A stretch of 64,000 nt of DNA from Flavobacterium sasangense DSM 21067 (GCF_000686885.1 NZ_JMLU01000016.1:1-64000); one strand, 5' to 3'; positions 17,785-28,143 are shown, counted from the first letter of the stretch. Program-made: numbers and translations. The notes: generated from the sequence alone by a model not told the origin.

Positions 17785-18804
17785 ATGAAGTTTACAGCAG
17801 CGCAAATAGCAGGCATTTTAGAAGGTGAAGTAGTGGGTAATCCAGAGGCTGAAGTTTTTAAATTGTCTAAAATAGAGGAAGGAACCGAAGGCTCATTGAC
17901 GTTTTTGGCGAATCCTAAATACACCAATTATATTTATTCTACTCAAGCAACTGTTACGATTGTTAACAACACTTTTGAGCCAGAACAAGAAATAAAAACG
18001 ACTTTAATTAAAGTTGACGATGCTTATAAATCATTTTCAAAGTTGTTAGAATATTACAATCAAGTCAAATTGATGAAATCAGGAATTGAGCAACCATCAG
18101 TTATTTCTGATGGTGTAACTTATGGTTCTGATTTGTATTTAGGAAGTTTTTGTTACGTTGGAAAAAATGTAACTATTGGTAAAAATGTAAAAATTTATCC
18201 GAATAGTTTTATAGGTGATAACGTAACCATTGGTGATGATTGTGTTTTCTTTGCTGGTGTTCGAATTTATTCGGAAACGGTTATTGGAAATCGTTGCACG
18301 ATTCACTCAGGAACAATCATTGGTTCAGACGGATTTGGTTTTGCGCCTCAAGAAGACGGAACGTATTCAAAAGTCCCGCAAATCGGAAATGTAATTATTG
18401 AAGATGATGTTGAAATAGGTGCGTGTACAACAGTTGACAGAGCTACTTTAGGTTCAACTATCATTAGAAAAGGAGTGAAATTGGATAATCATATCCAAGT
18501 TGCTCATAATGTTGAAATTGGTGAAAATACCGTAATCGCGGCACAAACAGGAATTGCTGGAACAACGAAAATAGGTAAAAACTGTTTAATCGGTGGTCAA
18601 GTTGGTTTTGCTGGACATTTAGTAATTGGTGATGGCGTAAAAATTCAAGCGCAATCAGGAATTGGTAAAAATTTAGAAGCTGGAGAAGTAGTTCAAGGAA
18701 GTCCAGCATTCAATTACGGAGATTTCGCAAAATCATTTGTACATTTTAGAAATTTACCAAAGATTGTTACCGATATAGAAGAATTAAAAAATAAAATTAA
18801 ATAA
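17785..18804 (+). CDS. lpxD: UDP-3-O-acylglucosamine N-acyltransferase LpxD
   Basis: LpxD adds the amide-linked hydroxyacyl chain to UDP-3-O-acyl-glucosamine in lipid A synthesis in the cytoplasm. The 339-residue protein has the N-terminal uridine-binding domain (1-100) and then many left-handed beta-helix hexapeptide repeats (IGKNVK, IGDNVT and similar), with the catalytic histidine H241 in IQVAHNVEIG. Length and repeats match the family. It lies 15 bases ahead of the lpxC-fabZ fusion and is the first gene of the lipid A operon. Confidence 0.95.
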   Translation: MKFTAAQIAGILEGEVVGNPEAEVFKLSKIEEGTEGSLTFLANPKYTNYIYSTQATVTIVNNTFEPEQEIKTTLIKVDDAYKSFSKLLEYYNQVKLMKSGIEQPSVISDGVTYGSDLYLGSFCYVGKNVTIGKNVKIYPNSFIGDNVTIGDDCVFFAGVRIYSETVIGNRCTIHSGTIIGSDGFGFAPQEDGTYSKVPQIGNVIIEDDVEIGACTTVDRATLGSTIIRKGVKLDNHIQVAHNVEIGENTVIAAQTGIAGTTKIGKNCLIGGQVGFAGHLVIGDGVKIQAQSGIGKNLEAGEVVQGSPAFNYGDFAKSFVHFRNLPKIVTDIEELKNKIK

Positions 18805-18819
18805 TTTAAAATTTTTATC

Positions 18820-20208
18820 ATGGCGAAGCAAACAACAATTGCTGCAGAAATATCATTAAAAGGTGTAGGTTTACACACAGGTCAAGAAGTTGCAATGACT
18901 TTTAAACCAGCTCCTGTAAACAACGGATTTACATTTGTACGTGTAGATTTAGAAGGGCAACCAATTATTGAAGCTGATGCAAATTATGTTGTAAATACGC
19001 AACGAGGCACTAATTTAGAAAAATTAGGAGTAATGATTCAAACACCAGAGCACGTTTTAGCGGCTCTTGTGGGTTGCGATTTAGATAACGTTATTATAGA
19101 ATTAAACGCTTCTGAACTTCCTATTATGGATGGTTCTTCAAAATATTTTGTTGAAGCTATAGAAAAAGTTGGAATTGTTGAACAAGAAGCTGAGCGAAAA
19201 GTATACGTTGTAAAAGATGTCATTTCTTATTTAGATGAAACTACAGGAAGTGAAATTACTGTAATTCCCTCTGATGACTATTGTGTTACTGCAATGGTAG
19301 ATTTTGGTACTAAAGTTTTAGGAACTCAAAATGCCACAATGAAAAGTATAAAAGAGTTTAAAACTGAAATCGCTGATTGTAGAACGTTTAGTTTCTTACA
19401 TGAATTGGAATCACTTTTAAATAACGGTTTAATTAAAGGTGGTGATTTAAATAATGCTATTGTTTATGTTGATAAAGAAATTTCAGCAGAAACAATGGAA
19501 AATTTAAAGAAAGCTTTCAATAAAGAAACGATTTCAGTTAAATCTAACGGAATTTTAGATAATCTTACGTTGCATTTTCCTAACGAAGCCGCTCGTCATA
19601 AATTATTAGATGTTGTAGGTGATTTATCTTTAATTGGAACAAGAATCCAAGGAAAAGTTATCGCAAACAAGCCTGGACATTATGTAAATACACAGTTTGC
19701 TAAGAAAATTGCTAAAATCATTAAATTAGAAGAGCGTAATAGTGTTCCTAGTTATGATATCAATAAAGAGCCTGTAATGGATATTCATGGTATTATGGAT
19801 TTATTACCACACAGACCTCCATTTTTATTAGTTGATAAAATTTTAGAATTATCAGAAACGCATGTTGTAGGATTAAAAAATGTTACAATGAATGAAGATT
19901 TCTTCGTTGGACATTTTCCAGGAGCTCCAGTAATGCCGGGTGTTTTACAGATTGAAGCTATGGCACAAACAGGAGGTATTTTAATTTTAAGTACCGTTCC
20001 AGATCCAGAAAATTACTTAACATATTTCATGAAAATTGATAATGTTAAGTTCAAAAATAAAGTCTTACCAGGTGATACCTTATTCTTTAAATGTGATTTA
20101 ATTTCTCCTATTAGAAGAGGAATTTGTCACATGCAAGCGTATGCGTATGCGAATGGTAAATTAGTTTCAGAAGCCGAATTAATGGCACAAATTGTTAAAG
20201 TAAAATAA
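18820..20208 (+). CDS. lpxC/fabZ: Bifunctional LpxC deacetylase / FabZ dehydratase
   Basis: This 462-residue fusion joins two enzymes. Residues 1-305 are LpxC, the zinc deacetylase that commits UDP-GlcNAc to lipid A, with zinc ligands H78 (TPEHVLAAL), H260 and D264 (HKLLDVVGD) and the active-site H287. Residues about 318-462 are FabZ, the 3-hydroxyacyl-ACP dehydratase, with catalytic H365 (GHFPGAPVMPG) and E379 (QIEAMAQ). The fusion is characteristic of Bacteroidota. Putting both activities on one chain couples lipid A and fatty acid flux, which compete for hydroxyacyl-ACP. It sits between lpxD and lpxA. Confidence 0.97.
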   Translation: MAKQTTIAAEISLKGVGLHTGQEVAMTFKPAPVNNGFTFVRVDLEGQPIIEADANYVVNTQRGTNLEKLGVMIQTPEHVLAALVGCDLDNVIIELNASELPIMDGSSKYFVEAIEKVGIVEQEAERKVYVVKDVISYLDETTGSEITVIPSDDYCVTAMVDFGTKVLGTQNATMKSIKEFKTEIADCRTFSFLHELESLLNNGLIKGGDLNNAIVYVDKEISAETMENLKKAFNKETISVKSNGILDNLTLHFPNEAARHKLLDVVGDLSLIGTRIQGKVIANKPGHYVNTQFAKKIAKIIKLEERNSVPSYDINKEPVMDIHGIMDLLPHRPPFLLVDKILELSETHVVGLKNVTMNEDFFVGHFPGAPVMPGVLQIEAMAQTGGILILSTVPDPENYLTYFMKIDNVKFKNKVLPGDTLFFKCDLISPIRRGICHMQAYAYANGKLVSEAELMAQIVKVK

Positions 20209-20217
20209 AAAAATCAT

Positions 20218-21003
20218 ATGAATCAACCATTAGCTTATGTGCACCCAGGTGCTAAAATAGCAAGAAACGTAGTAATTGACCCTTTTACTACTATTCATAA
20301 CAATGTTGAAATAGGTGAGGGAACTTGGATTGGTTCAAACGTTACCATTATGGAAGGCGCTCGTATCGGTAAGAATTGTAATATTTTTCCTGGTGCTGTA
20401 ATTTCAGCGGTTCCTCAAGATTTAAAATTTGGTGGAGAAGAATCGTTAGCGGTAATTGGTGATAATACAACCATTAGAGAATGTGTTACAATCAATAGGG
20501 GGACAATTGCTTCTGGTCAAACAAAAATTGGTAAAAACTGTTTGATTATGGCTACGGCTCACATTGCACACGATTGCCATATTGGTGATAACGCTATTAT
20601 CGTAAATGGTGTTGCTTTAGCCGGACACGTAACGGTGGGAGATTTTGCAATCATTGGTGGTTTAGCAGCGGTTCATCAGTTTATTTCAATTGGTGATCAT
20701 GCTATGATTTCTGGTGGTTCATTAGTAAGAAAAGACGTTCCTCCGTTTACAAAAGCGGCAAAAGAACCTTTATCTTATGTAGGAATTAACTCAGTAGGAT
20801 TAAGAAGAAGAGGATTTTCAACAGATAAAATCAGAGAAATTCAAGATATCTACAGAATTTTATACCAAAAAAATTACAATACTTCACAAGCAGTAAGTAT
20901 CATTGAAGCTGAAATGGAAGCTACAACTGAACGAGATGAAATTTTAGATTTCATTAGAAACTCTTCTCGTGGAATCATGAAAGGTTACACTAGCTCATTG
21001 TAA
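20218..21003 (+). CDS. lpxA: UDP-N-acetylglucosamine O-acyltransferase LpxA
   Basis: LpxA catalyses the first acylation step of lipid A synthesis. The 261 residues form a left-handed beta-helix of hexapeptide repeats, with catalytic H118 in HIAHDCHIG and a C-terminal helical tail. The length matches the family (about 260). It begins 9 bases after lpxC-fabZ and is clearly cotranscribed with it. Confidence 0.97.
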   Translation: MNQPLAYVHPGAKIARNVVIDPFTTIHNNVEIGEGTWIGSNVTIMEGARIGKNCNIFPGAVISAVPQDLKFGGEESLAVIGDNTTIRECVTINRGTIASGQTKIGKNCLIMATAHIAHDCHIGDNAIIVNGVALAGHVTVGDFAIIGGLAAVHQFISIGDHAMISGGSLVRKDVPPFTKAAKEPLSYVGINSVGLRRRGFSTDKIREIQDIYRILYQKNYNTSQAVSIIEAEMEATTERDEILDFIRNSSRGIMKGYTSSL

Positions 21004-21051
21004 TTTTAAATTTAAAAAAGAATAAATCAATAAACATCAAATAAAAACAAA

Positions 21052-21618
21052 ATGGCAAGTACATCAGATATTAGAAACGGATTATGTATCAAATACAATA
21101 ACGATATTTATAAAATTATCGAATTTCTTCACGTAAAACCAGGTAAAGGACCAGCTTTCGTAAGAACAAAATTAAAATCGTTAACAAACGGAAAAGTATT
21201 AGATAACACATTTTCTGCTGGACACAAAATTGATGAAGTACGTGTTGAAACACATACATTCCAATATTTATATGCTGAAGGAGATCAATTTCACTTCATG
21301 AACAATGAATCATTTGAGCAAATTACGTTAGATAAAAAAGTATTAGATGCTCCAGATTTATTAAAAGAAGGAACAAACGTAATGATTCAAATTAACGCTG
21401 AAACTGAAGCACCTTTATCAGTAGATATGCCAGCTTCTATCGTTTTAGAAGTGACTTATGCTGAGCCAGGAGTTAAAGGAAATACAGCTACAAATGCTAC
21501 AAAACCAGCAACTGTTGAAACAGGAGCTACTGTAAACGTTCCGTTGTTTATCAATGAAGGTGATAAAATCAAAATTGATACAGCTACTGGAAACTACATG
21601 GAAAGAGTAAAAGAATAA
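21052..21618 (+). CDS. efp: Translation elongation factor P
   Basis: EF-P relieves ribosomes stalled at consecutive prolines. All three domains are present in 188 residues. The tip loop is PGKGPAF with lysine K32, the site for beta-lysylation or a comparable modification; no modification gene is in the window. The start MASTSDIRNG is typical. It follows lpxA by 48 bases, a conserved arrangement in flavobacteria. Confidence 0.97.
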   Translation: MASTSDIRNGLCIKYNNDIYKIIEFLHVKPGKGPAFVRTKLKSLTNGKVLDNTFSAGHKIDEVRVETHTFQYLYAEGDQFHFMNNESFEQITLDKKVLDAPDLLKEGTNVMIQINAETEAPLSVDMPASIVLEVTYAEPGVKGNTATNATKPATVETGATVNVPLFINEGDKIKIDTATGNYMERVKE

Positions 21619-21623
21619 TTGAA

Positions 21624-21686
21624 AGTAAAAAGTGAAGAGTAATTAGTAAATAGCCAAGCAACTAATTACTCTTTTGTGTTTTACTT
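21624..21686. terminator. Long hairpin after efp, terminator-like repeat
   Basis: The arms AGAGTAATTAGT (21636-21647) and ACTAATTACTCT (21661-21672) pair perfectly, and the pairing extends outward imperfectly to 21624 and 21686. A T-rich stretch follows. It could end efp transcription. Its sequence style, AGTAATTAGTAA, resembles other short interspersed hairpins of this genome (see 49648-49687). Confidence 0.5.
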
Positions 21687-21719
21687 AATCATTAATTACT
21701 ATCCACTAATCCCTATTAA

Positions 21720-22661
21720 ATGAAATTTCCAAAAGTTTATCCTCTAAAAGATATTGCCCAAATTATCAATAGTAATTTTGTGGGTGATGCCGATTTTCCA
21801 GTTCACGGTATGAATGAAATTCATGTGGTAGAACCTGGTGATATCGTATTTGTAGATCATCCTAAATATTATGACAAAGCTCTTCAATCGGCAGCTACTA
21901 TTGTTTTAATTAACAAAGAAGTAGAATATCCAGAAGGGAAAGCATTGTTAATTTCTGATGATCCTTTTAGAGATTTCAATAAACTTACAAAACATTTCAG
22001 ACCATTTCAAGCTTCAAATGCTGCAATTTCAGATTCAGCTATAATCGGAGAAGGAACAGTTATTCAACCGAATTGCTTTATTGGACATAATGTTCAAATT
22101 GGTAAAAATTGTTTGATTCATGCTAATGTTACAATTTACGATAACACTGTAATTGGTGATAACGTAATGATTCATGCAGGAACCATTTTAGGAGCTGATG
22201 CTTTCTATTACAAAAAACGTCCAGAAGGTTTCGACCAATTGTTATCAGGTGGGCGAGTAGTGATTGAAGATAATGTTGGAATCGGTGCTTTATGTACGAT
22301 TGACAAAGGAGTTACAGGCGACACCACTATCGGAGCTGGAACTAAAATTGACAATCAAGTGCATGTGGGTCACGATACGGTTATTGGAAAAAAATGTTTA
22401 ATTGCTTCACAAACTGGAATTGCAGGTTGTGTGGTTATTGAAGACGAAGTAACGCTTTGGGGACAAGTTGGTACAACAAGTGGAATTACTATTGGTTCAA
22501 AAGCTGTGGTAATGGGACAAACTGGTGTTACCAAATCCATTGAAGGTGGGAAAACTTATTTTGGTACTCCAATTGAAGAATCACGTGAAAAATTAAAACA
22601 ATTAGCCAACGTAAAACGAATTCCAGAAATCATTGAAAAATTAAAACAAAATGACAAATAG
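21720..22661 (+). CDS. LpxD-like N-acyltransferase, second copy
   Basis: This 313-residue protein has the LpxD layout: an N-terminal alpha/beta domain, then a left-handed beta-helix, with the expected catalytic histidine at H218 ([10 protein letters not shown]). It is shorter than the first LpxD and only distantly similar. Flavobacteria commonly carry such a second copy. It may acylate a different nucleotide sugar or work with different chain lengths; that is inferred. It overlaps the following NTF2-like gene by 11 bases, so the two are translationally coupled. Confidence 0.8.
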   Translation: MKFPKVYPLKDIAQIINSNFVGDADFPVHGMNEIHVVEPGDIVFVDHPKYYDKALQSAATIVLINKEVEYPEGKALLISDDPFRDFNKLTKHFRPFQASNAAISDSAIIGEGTVIQPNCFIGHNVQIGKNCLIHANVTIYDNTVIGDNVMIHAGTILGADAFYYKKRPEGFDQLLSGGRVVIEDNVGIGALCTIDKGVTGDTTIGAGTKIDNQVHVGHDTVIGKKCLIASQTGIAGCVVIEDEVTLWGQVGTTSGITIGSKAVVMGQTGVTKSIEGGKTYFGTPIEESREKLKQLANVKRIPEIIEKLKQNDK

Positions 22662-23013
22662 AGCGAAAATCGAATTTTTTTATAAAGAAGATGGTTTGCG
22701 AAATGAAGTTTTTTTAAACGAACTTTTGCATGATGATTTCATTTTGGATTGGGACAGTTCACATGGAAACGTAAAGATGAGTAAATCAGATATTATTGAT
22801 TTAGCTAAAGAGTTAAAACAAAATTATGTGGATTCTTTTATGGAAATTTCGCACTTTATCGAAGATGATAATCAAATTGTGGTGAAATATAATCATAAAG
22901 TAACTACTATTGAAAACCCAAAAGAGTTCGTTCTTATTGCAAAAATAGTAGCTATTTGGGAATTCGAAGACAATAAAATCAAAAAAGGATATCAAATTAG
23001 CAAACCTAATTAA
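22651..23013 (+). CDS. SnoaL/NTF2-like small protein
   Basis: The protein (120 aa) has the alternating helix and strand layout of NTF2-like folds: [22 protein letters not shown] near the start and a sheet ending in [18 protein letters not shown]. No catalytic residues can be assigned. It starts inside the end of the LpxD paralogue and is followed by the sucD promoter. Confidence 0.65.
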   Translation: MTNRAKIEFFYKEDGLRNEVFLNELLHDDFILDWDSSHGNVKMSKSDIIDLAKELKQNYVDSFMEISHFIEDDNQIVVKYNHKVTTIENPKEFVLIAKIVAIWEFEDNKIKKGYQISKPN

Positions 23014-23054
23014 AAAAATACAATAAAAATTACGTGATTATTTGGTAAAAAACT

Positions 23055-23062
23055 TACTTTTG
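23055..23062 (+). promoter_or_regulatory. -7 promoter box for sucD (TACTTTTG)
   Basis: TACTTTTG fits TAnnTTTG, 36 bases upstream of the sucD start. No clear TTTG sits at -33. Confidence 0.55.
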
Positions 23063-23097
23063 CATCACAAATTTAAACACAATTTAATTCATATATC

Positions 23098-23970
23098 ATG
23101 AGCGTTTTAGTAAATAAAAATTCAAAAATAATTGTACAAGGATTTACAGGTAGCGAAGGAACTTTCCACGCTTCTCAAATGATTGAGTACGGAACAAATG
23201 TTGTAGGTGGTGTAACTCCAGGAAAAGGAGGTTCAACACATTTAGACAGACCGGTTTTTAACACAGTAAAAGATGCTGTTGAAAAAGCGGGTGCTGATAC
23301 TTCAATTATCTTCGTTCCACCAGCATTTGCTGCTGATGCAATTATGGAAGCTGCTGAAGCGGGAATCAAAGTAATCATTTGTATTACTGAAGGTATTCCA
23401 GTTGCAGATATGATTAAAGCGTATGATTATATCAAAGGAAAAGATTGCCGTTTAGTTGGACCTAACTGTCCTGGTGTAATTACTCCAGAAGAAGCTAAAG
23501 TTGGTATTATGCCGGGTTTCGTTTTCAAAAAAGGAACAGTTGGTATCGTATCTAAATCAGGTACTTTAACATATGAAGCTGCTGACCAAGTGGTAAAACA
23601 AGGTTTAGGAATTACTACAGCTATTGGAATTGGTGGTGACCCAATCATTGGAACAACTACTAAAGAAGCAGTTGAATTATTAATGAACGATCCAGAAACT
23701 GAAATCATCATCATGATTGGTGAAATCGGAGGTCAATTAGAAGCAGATGCTGCTCGTTGGATTAAAGCTGACGGAAACCGTAAACCAGTTGTTGGATTCA
23801 TCGCAGGTGAAACTGCTCCAAAAGGAAGAACAATGGGTCACGCAGGTGCAATCGTAGGTGGTGCTGATGATACAGCAGAAGCTAAAAAACGAATCATGAG
23901 AGAAAACGGAATTCACGTGGTAGATTCTCCAGCTGAAATTGGTAAAAAAGTAAAAGAAGTTTTAGGTTAA
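23098..23970 (+). CDS. sucD: Succinyl-CoA synthetase alpha subunit
   Basis: SucD with SucC interconverts succinyl-CoA and succinate with nucleotide triphosphate formation in the citric acid cycle. The 290-residue protein has the CoA-binding Rossmann part ([20 protein letters not shown]), the [10 protein letters not shown] motif and the phosphohistidine loop with H248 (GHAGAIVGG). sucC is not adjacent, which is usual in flavobacteria. A perfect terminator follows. Confidence 0.97.
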   Translation: MSVLVNKNSKIIVQGFTGSEGTFHASQMIEYGTNVVGGVTPGKGGSTHLDRPVFNTVKDAVEKAGADTSIIFVPPAFAADAIMEAAEAGIKVIICITEGIPVADMIKAYDYIKGKDCRLVGPNCPGVITPEEAKVGIMPGFVFKKGTVGIVSKSGTLTYEAADQVVKQGLGITTAIGIGGDPIIGTTTKEAVELLMNDPETEIIIMIGEIGGQLEADAARWIKADGNRKPVVGFIAGETAPKGRTMGHAGAIVGGADDTAEAKKRIMRENGIHVVDSPAEIGKKVKEVLG

Positions 23971-23990
23971 TCTTATAACTTTTAGATATA

Positions 23991-24018
23991 AAAAAATCCC
24001 GCTAGTGCGGGATTTTTT
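23991..24018. terminator. Bidirectional terminator after sucD
   Basis: A perfect 12-bp stem, AAAAAATCCCGC with GCGGGATTTTTT, and a 4-base loop lie between the convergent sucD and peroxidase genes. With A and T tracts on both sides it can serve both strands. Confidence 0.9.
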
Positions 24019-24032
24019 GTTTTGTATTCTTT

Positions 24033-25217
24033 TTAATTAAATGGATTGGACCACTTAGTATTCGTATAAACATCAGTTCCTGAAAGTGTTCTTAAAAATG
24101 CGATTACGGCATTTACTTCGGTAGCTGTTAAATTCAATTGTTGTCCAATTCCACCAGGAGTTAATCGTGGATCTAAATTATTATTTCCTGGAGCAATATT
24201 AATAGTTCCATAATGCCCAATTGCGGCTTGCAAAGTGGTTATAACACCAGTATGCATCATTGGACCATTAGTAGTTCCATCAGTTCTAACTAAATCACGT
24301 AGGGAAGGAGCTCTTGTATTTCCAGTATCAATTCCTGTTCCTGCAATCGTTCCAATAATTCCATTATTTAAAGTATTGGGATCAATATCAAACTCTGGAG
24401 CTCTATGACAACCCGCACAACCTAATCCGCCCGAAGTTCGTACACCACTTGTATTGAAAACGGGTGGCGTTAAAAATAAATTTTTACCTTGATTTTCTTG
24501 TGCTGTAAAATTAGAGAAAGGTTGCCCATCATTAGTCGCTAAAGCTCTTCCTGCATCATATTTAGAATCAAATGATTGAATACTTTTGATAAATTGCGCT
24601 AAAGCATTTTGAATTTTAGCTTCTGTAATTTCCTCTGTACCATAAACAAATTTAAAAAGCTCTTTATAATAACCGATAGCACTTAATTTGGTAATTAAAT
24701 CATCAAAAGATAAATCACCATTTTCACCACTAAAACCCATTTCACCGTGGTCTTTAATTGGCATTGTAGTTTGTGTTTCTAGATTGATAGCTCTTTCGTT
24801 CCAAAAGAATTTAGTTTCAGTTGCAAATCTCGAATTTATCAAACGCATGGAATGTCTGCCTGTTGTTCCATTAACTCCTGTACTTGCTACGTTGCTATCG
24901 CTAAAAGCAAATTCTTGTTTATGACAGCTAGAACAAGAAATCGTATTATTAGATGATAAATTTTTATCATAAAATAAAATTCTTCCAAGAGTAGCACCTT
25001 TATCAGTAATAACATTTCCTTGTGAATTATTTTTTATAATATAGGAAGGAACTTGTTGATTCGCATAATTTGCTAAATTATTTAAATCGACTGAAGAACC
25101 AAATTCAGCCTCTACAAATGGATAAGAAGGAATTTCTTCATAATTACTATCAGAATTATCGCTACACGAAGTCAATCCACAAATTGCAAAAAGACCTAAA
25201 ATAATTTGGTTTTTCAT
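24033..25217 (-). CDS. Di-haem cytochrome c peroxidase-family lipoprotein
   Basis: The 394-residue protein begins with a lipoprotein signal ending at C18 (LTSC). It contains two c-type haem sites, CSSCH (95-99) and CAGCH (267-271), separated as in the CcpA/MauG family. The usual role is reduction of hydrogen peroxide in the periplasm; MauG-like members oxidise other substrates. The last segment (TPGGIGQQLNLTATEVNAVI) is typical of the C-terminal haem domain. It is a single-gene unit convergent with sucD. Confidence 0.9.
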   Translation of the reverse strand: MKNQIILGLFAICGLTSCSDNSDSNYEEIPSYPFVEAEFGSSVDLNNLANYANQQVPSYIIKNNSQGNVITDKGATLGRILFYDKNLSSNNTISCSSCHKQEFAFSDSNVASTGVNGTTGRHSMRLINSRFATETKFFWNERAINLETQTTMPIKDHGEMGFSGENGDLSFDDLITKLSAIGYYKELFKFVYGTEEITEAKIQNALAQFIKSIQSFDSKYDAGRALATNDGQPFSNFTAQENQGKNLFLTPPVFNTSGVRTSGGLGCAGCHRAPEFDIDPNTLNNGIIGTIAGTGIDTGNTRAPSLRDLVRTDGTTNGPMMHTGVITTLQAAIGHYGTINIAPGNNNLDPRLTPGGIGQQLNLTATEVNAVIAFLRTLSGTDVYTNTKWSNPFN

Positions 25218-25309
25218 AATCGTTAGTTTTAGGATTATTTTTGTAAGACAACATTTGATAAAAAAGGTTTAATTAAAAGTATGACTTTTTTTATAGTTTA
25301 AAATATTCC

Positions 25310-25317
25310 TATATTTG
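25310..25317 (+). promoter_or_regulatory. -7 promoter box for fabG (TATATTTG)
   Basis: TATATTTG fits TAnnTTTG exactly and lies 38 bases upstream of fabG. Confidence 0.55.
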
Positions 25318-25354
25318 AACTTTATTACAAAACAAACTAACACGAATATTTATC

Positions 25355-26101
25355 ATGAAATTATTAGAAGGAAAAGTTGCCATTATTACAGGTGCAAGCC
25401 GTGGAATTGGTAGCGGTATAGCAAAAGTTTTTGCAGAACAAGGAGCAAATGTTGCCTTTACATACAGTTCATCTGTAGAATCGGCAATGGCTTTAGAAAA
25501 TGAATTAAATGCTTTAGGAATAAAAGCAAAAGGATATAAATCAAATGCAGCTGATTTTAACGAAGCACAAAAATTAGTTGATGATGTAATTGCTGAATTC
25601 GGCACAATTGACGTTTTAATCAACAATGCAGGAATCACAAAAGACAACTTATTAATGAGAATGTCTGAAGAAGATTTTGATAAAGTAATCGAAATCAATT
25701 TGAAATCGGTTTTCAACATGACTAAAGCGGTACAAAAAATTATGTTGAAAAACCGTAAAGGTTCTATCGTAAACATGAGTAGTGTAGTAGGAGTAAAAGG
25801 AAACGCTGGTCAAGCCAACTACGCAGCTTCTAAAGCAGGTATGAACGGATTTACAAAATCTATTGCATTAGAATTAGGTTCAAGAAATATTCGTTGCAAC
25901 GCTATCGCTCCAGGTTTTATTGAAACTGAAATGACAGCTAAATTAAACGAAGATGTAGTAAAAGGATGGAGAGAAGCTATTCCATTAAAACGCGGAGGAA
26001 CTCCAGAAGATGTAGCTAATGTTTGTGTTTTCTTAGCATCAGATATGAGTGCTTATGTTACAGGACAAGTTATTAATGTTGATGGTGGAATGCTAACTTA
26101 G
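25355..26101 (+). CDS. fabG: 3-oxoacyl-ACP reductase FabG
   Basis: FabG reduces 3-oxoacyl-ACP with NADPH in fatty acid elongation. The 248-residue short-chain dehydrogenase has the GASRGIG cofactor motif (13-19), NNAG (90-93) and the catalytic triad S143, Y156 and K160 (YAASK). The length and the C-terminal VTGQVINVDGGM are typical. The next gene, a membrane protein, starts 15 bases later. Confidence 0.95.
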   Translation: MKLLEGKVAIITGASRGIGSGIAKVFAEQGANVAFTYSSSVESAMALENELNALGIKAKGYKSNAADFNEAQKLVDDVIAEFGTIDVLINNAGITKDNLLMRMSEEDFDKVIEINLKSVFNMTKAVQKIMLKNRKGSIVNMSSVVGVKGNAGQANYAASKAGMNGFTKSIALELGSRNIRCNAIAPGFIETEMTAKLNEDVVKGWREAIPLKRGGTPEDVANVCVFLASDMSAYVTGQVINVDGGMLT

Positions 26102-26115
26102 TGGTTAAACTATAA

Positions 26116-28143
26116 ATGACAACAAGCACAATTTTACTTCTCCTATTATCAGTAATTATTGCTGCTGGATTGTCGTTTTATCAATATTTGTATAAAGTCA
26201 AAAACCAGTCAAAATTGTATTGGTTTTTGGCTTTTTTACGTTTTATAAGTTTGTTTTCGATCTTTTTATTGTTGATTAATCCGATTATTAGTCGAAAAAT
26301 TACTGAAATTAAGAAAATACCTTTACCCATAGTTGTAGATAATTCCAAATCCATTTCCGAATTAAAAGCAACGAAAGAAGCTTCGGAATTATATCTTAAT
26401 ATTGCAAAAAATAAAGCTATTAACGAAAAATATGACGTACAATTATTTTCGTTTGATAACGAATTTAAATCACTAGAACAACTTGATTTTCAAGGAAATC
26501 AATCCCATATTGATGGTGTAGCTAAGAATTTAAAGCAATTGTACCGAAATACAAATTATCCTGTAGTTTTATTTACCGACGGAAATCAAACCATGGGAAA
26601 TGATTATGTATTCAGTTTTCAAGAGAATACAAGTGTTTTTCCAGTCGTTTTAGGCGATACTACTACGGTTTTAGATTTGAAAATTAACCAAATCAACGTT
26701 AATAAATACGCTTTTTTAAAGAATAAATTTCCAGTAGAAGTATTTTTACAATACAATGGCAATGAAACCATTACATCTATTTTTTCAATCCAATCAGGAA
26801 ATCAAACAGTTCACAAGCAAACACTTACTTTTTCAAAAGACAAAAAAGCCCAATCGGTTATCGTTTTATTAAATGCTGATAAAGTTGGAATTGCCAAATA
26901 TAAAGCGGTAATTTCATCTAATATAAAAGAAAAAAATACCTCTAATAATGCTAAGAATTTTGCCGTTGAAGTAATCGATCAACGAAGTGAAATTGCTTTA
27001 ATTTCTGCCATTAATCATCCTGATTTAGGTGCTTTAAAAAGAAGTATTGAAGTTAATCAACAACGTAAAGTAACTATTGTTAAGCCAAATGAAATCAAAT
27101 CATTACAAAATTATAAAGTTTTAATTTTGTATCAACCTAATACAACTTTCAAGTCTATATTTGAGCAAAATAAAGCAGCCCAAATTAATACCTTTATCAT
27201 TACAGGAACGGCAACCGATTTTGGTTTTTTAAATCAAATGCAAGATGATTTATTATTTAAAATGTCGGCATCAAAAGAAGATTATTTAGCTACTTATGAA
27301 TCCGATTTTAATTTGTTTGCTCAAACGAATATTGGATTTGAAAATTTTCCTCCATTAGAACATAATTTTGGAGTTGTTGCTGCTAAAAATAATGTAAATA
27401 CGTTGCTATCTGCAAGAGTAAGAAATGTTCCGGTTCAGAATCCGATTTTGACATTTACAGAAAACGGAAGTAAAAGAAAAGCGTATTTGATTGGAGAAAA
27501 TATTTGGAAATGGCGTTTGGAAAATCACTTAAATAAAAAATCATTTGAAGATTTTGACTTGTTTACTGATAAAATTATTCAGTTTTTAGTTTCTAATGCT
27601 TCTAAAAAGAATTTAAATGTTACTTATGAAAGTTTCTACAATTCAGGAGAAAGTATTGAAATTACTGCTGAATATTTCAATAAGAACTATGAGTTTGATG
27701 ATAAAGCACAACTTACTATTCAGGTTGTAAATTCAAAAACAAAAGTAGCAAAAAAATACGATTTATTAAAAGCAACCAATTCCTATAAAGTAAATTTAGA
27801 CGGATTGGAAGCTGGAAATTATTCGTTTAAAGTAACTGAAAAACAATCAAATACTACTTTTTCTGGTAGTTTTGAAGTTTTAGATTTTGAAATTGAAAAG
27901 CAATTCGTGAATCCGGATAAAAATCGATTAGAGCAATTGGCAACAAATACGAATGGAAAAGTGTATTATCCAAACCAAATAGAAAATCTAATCAAATCGT
28001 TACTCGAAAACGAAAATTATATTCCAACCCAAAAAGAAACCATAAAAAAATCACCACTTATCGATTGGATTTGGTTACTAATTTTTGCAATATTAGCACT
28101 CGCATCAGAATGGTTTATTCGCAAATACAACGGGTTGCTTTAA
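26116..28143 (+). CDS. VWA-like membrane protein of unknown function
   Basis: The 675-residue protein has two N-terminal membrane segments (about 5-24 and 35-55), a large extracytoplasmic part and a last membrane segment near the C-terminus (WIWLLIFAILALASEW). Residues about 65-200 resemble a von Willebrand A domain (LPIVVDNSKS, then VVLFTDGNQTMG), as in BatA/BatB-like proteins, though the MIDAS motif is degenerate (DNSKS in place of DxSxS). It starts 15 bases after fabG and probably shares its transcript. The function is unknown; the shape suggests an envelope-integrity role. Confidence 0.7.
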   Translation: MTTSTILLLLLSVIIAAGLSFYQYLYKVKNQSKLYWFLAFLRFISLFSIFLLLINPIISRKITEIKKIPLPIVVDNSKSISELKATKEASELYLNIAKNKAINEKYDVQLFSFDNEFKSLEQLDFQGNQSHIDGVAKNLKQLYRNTNYPVVLFTDGNQTMGNDYVFSFQENTSVFPVVLGDTTTVLDLKINQINVNKYAFLKNKFPVEVFLQYNGNETITSIFSIQSGNQTVHKQTLTFSKDKKAQSVIVLLNADKVGIAKYKAVISSNIKEKNTSNNAKNFAVEVIDQRSEIALISAINHPDLGALKRSIEVNQQRKVTIVKPNEIKSLQNYKVLILYQPNTTFKSIFEQNKAAQINTFIITGTATDFGFLNQMQDDLLFKMSASKEDYLATYESDFNLFAQTNIGFENFPPLEHNFGVVAAKNNVNTLLSARVRNVPVQNPILTFTENGSKRKAYLIGENIWKWRLENHLNKKSFEDFDLFTDKIIQFLVSNASKKNLNVTYESFYNSGESIEITAEYFNKNYEFDDKAQLTIQVVNSKTKVAKKYDLLKATNSYKVNLDGLEAGNYSFKVTEKQSNTTFSGSFEVLDFEIEKQFVNPDKNRLEQLATNTNGKVYYPNQIENLIKSLLENENYIPTQKETIKKSPLIDWIWLLIFAILALASEWFIRKYNGLL

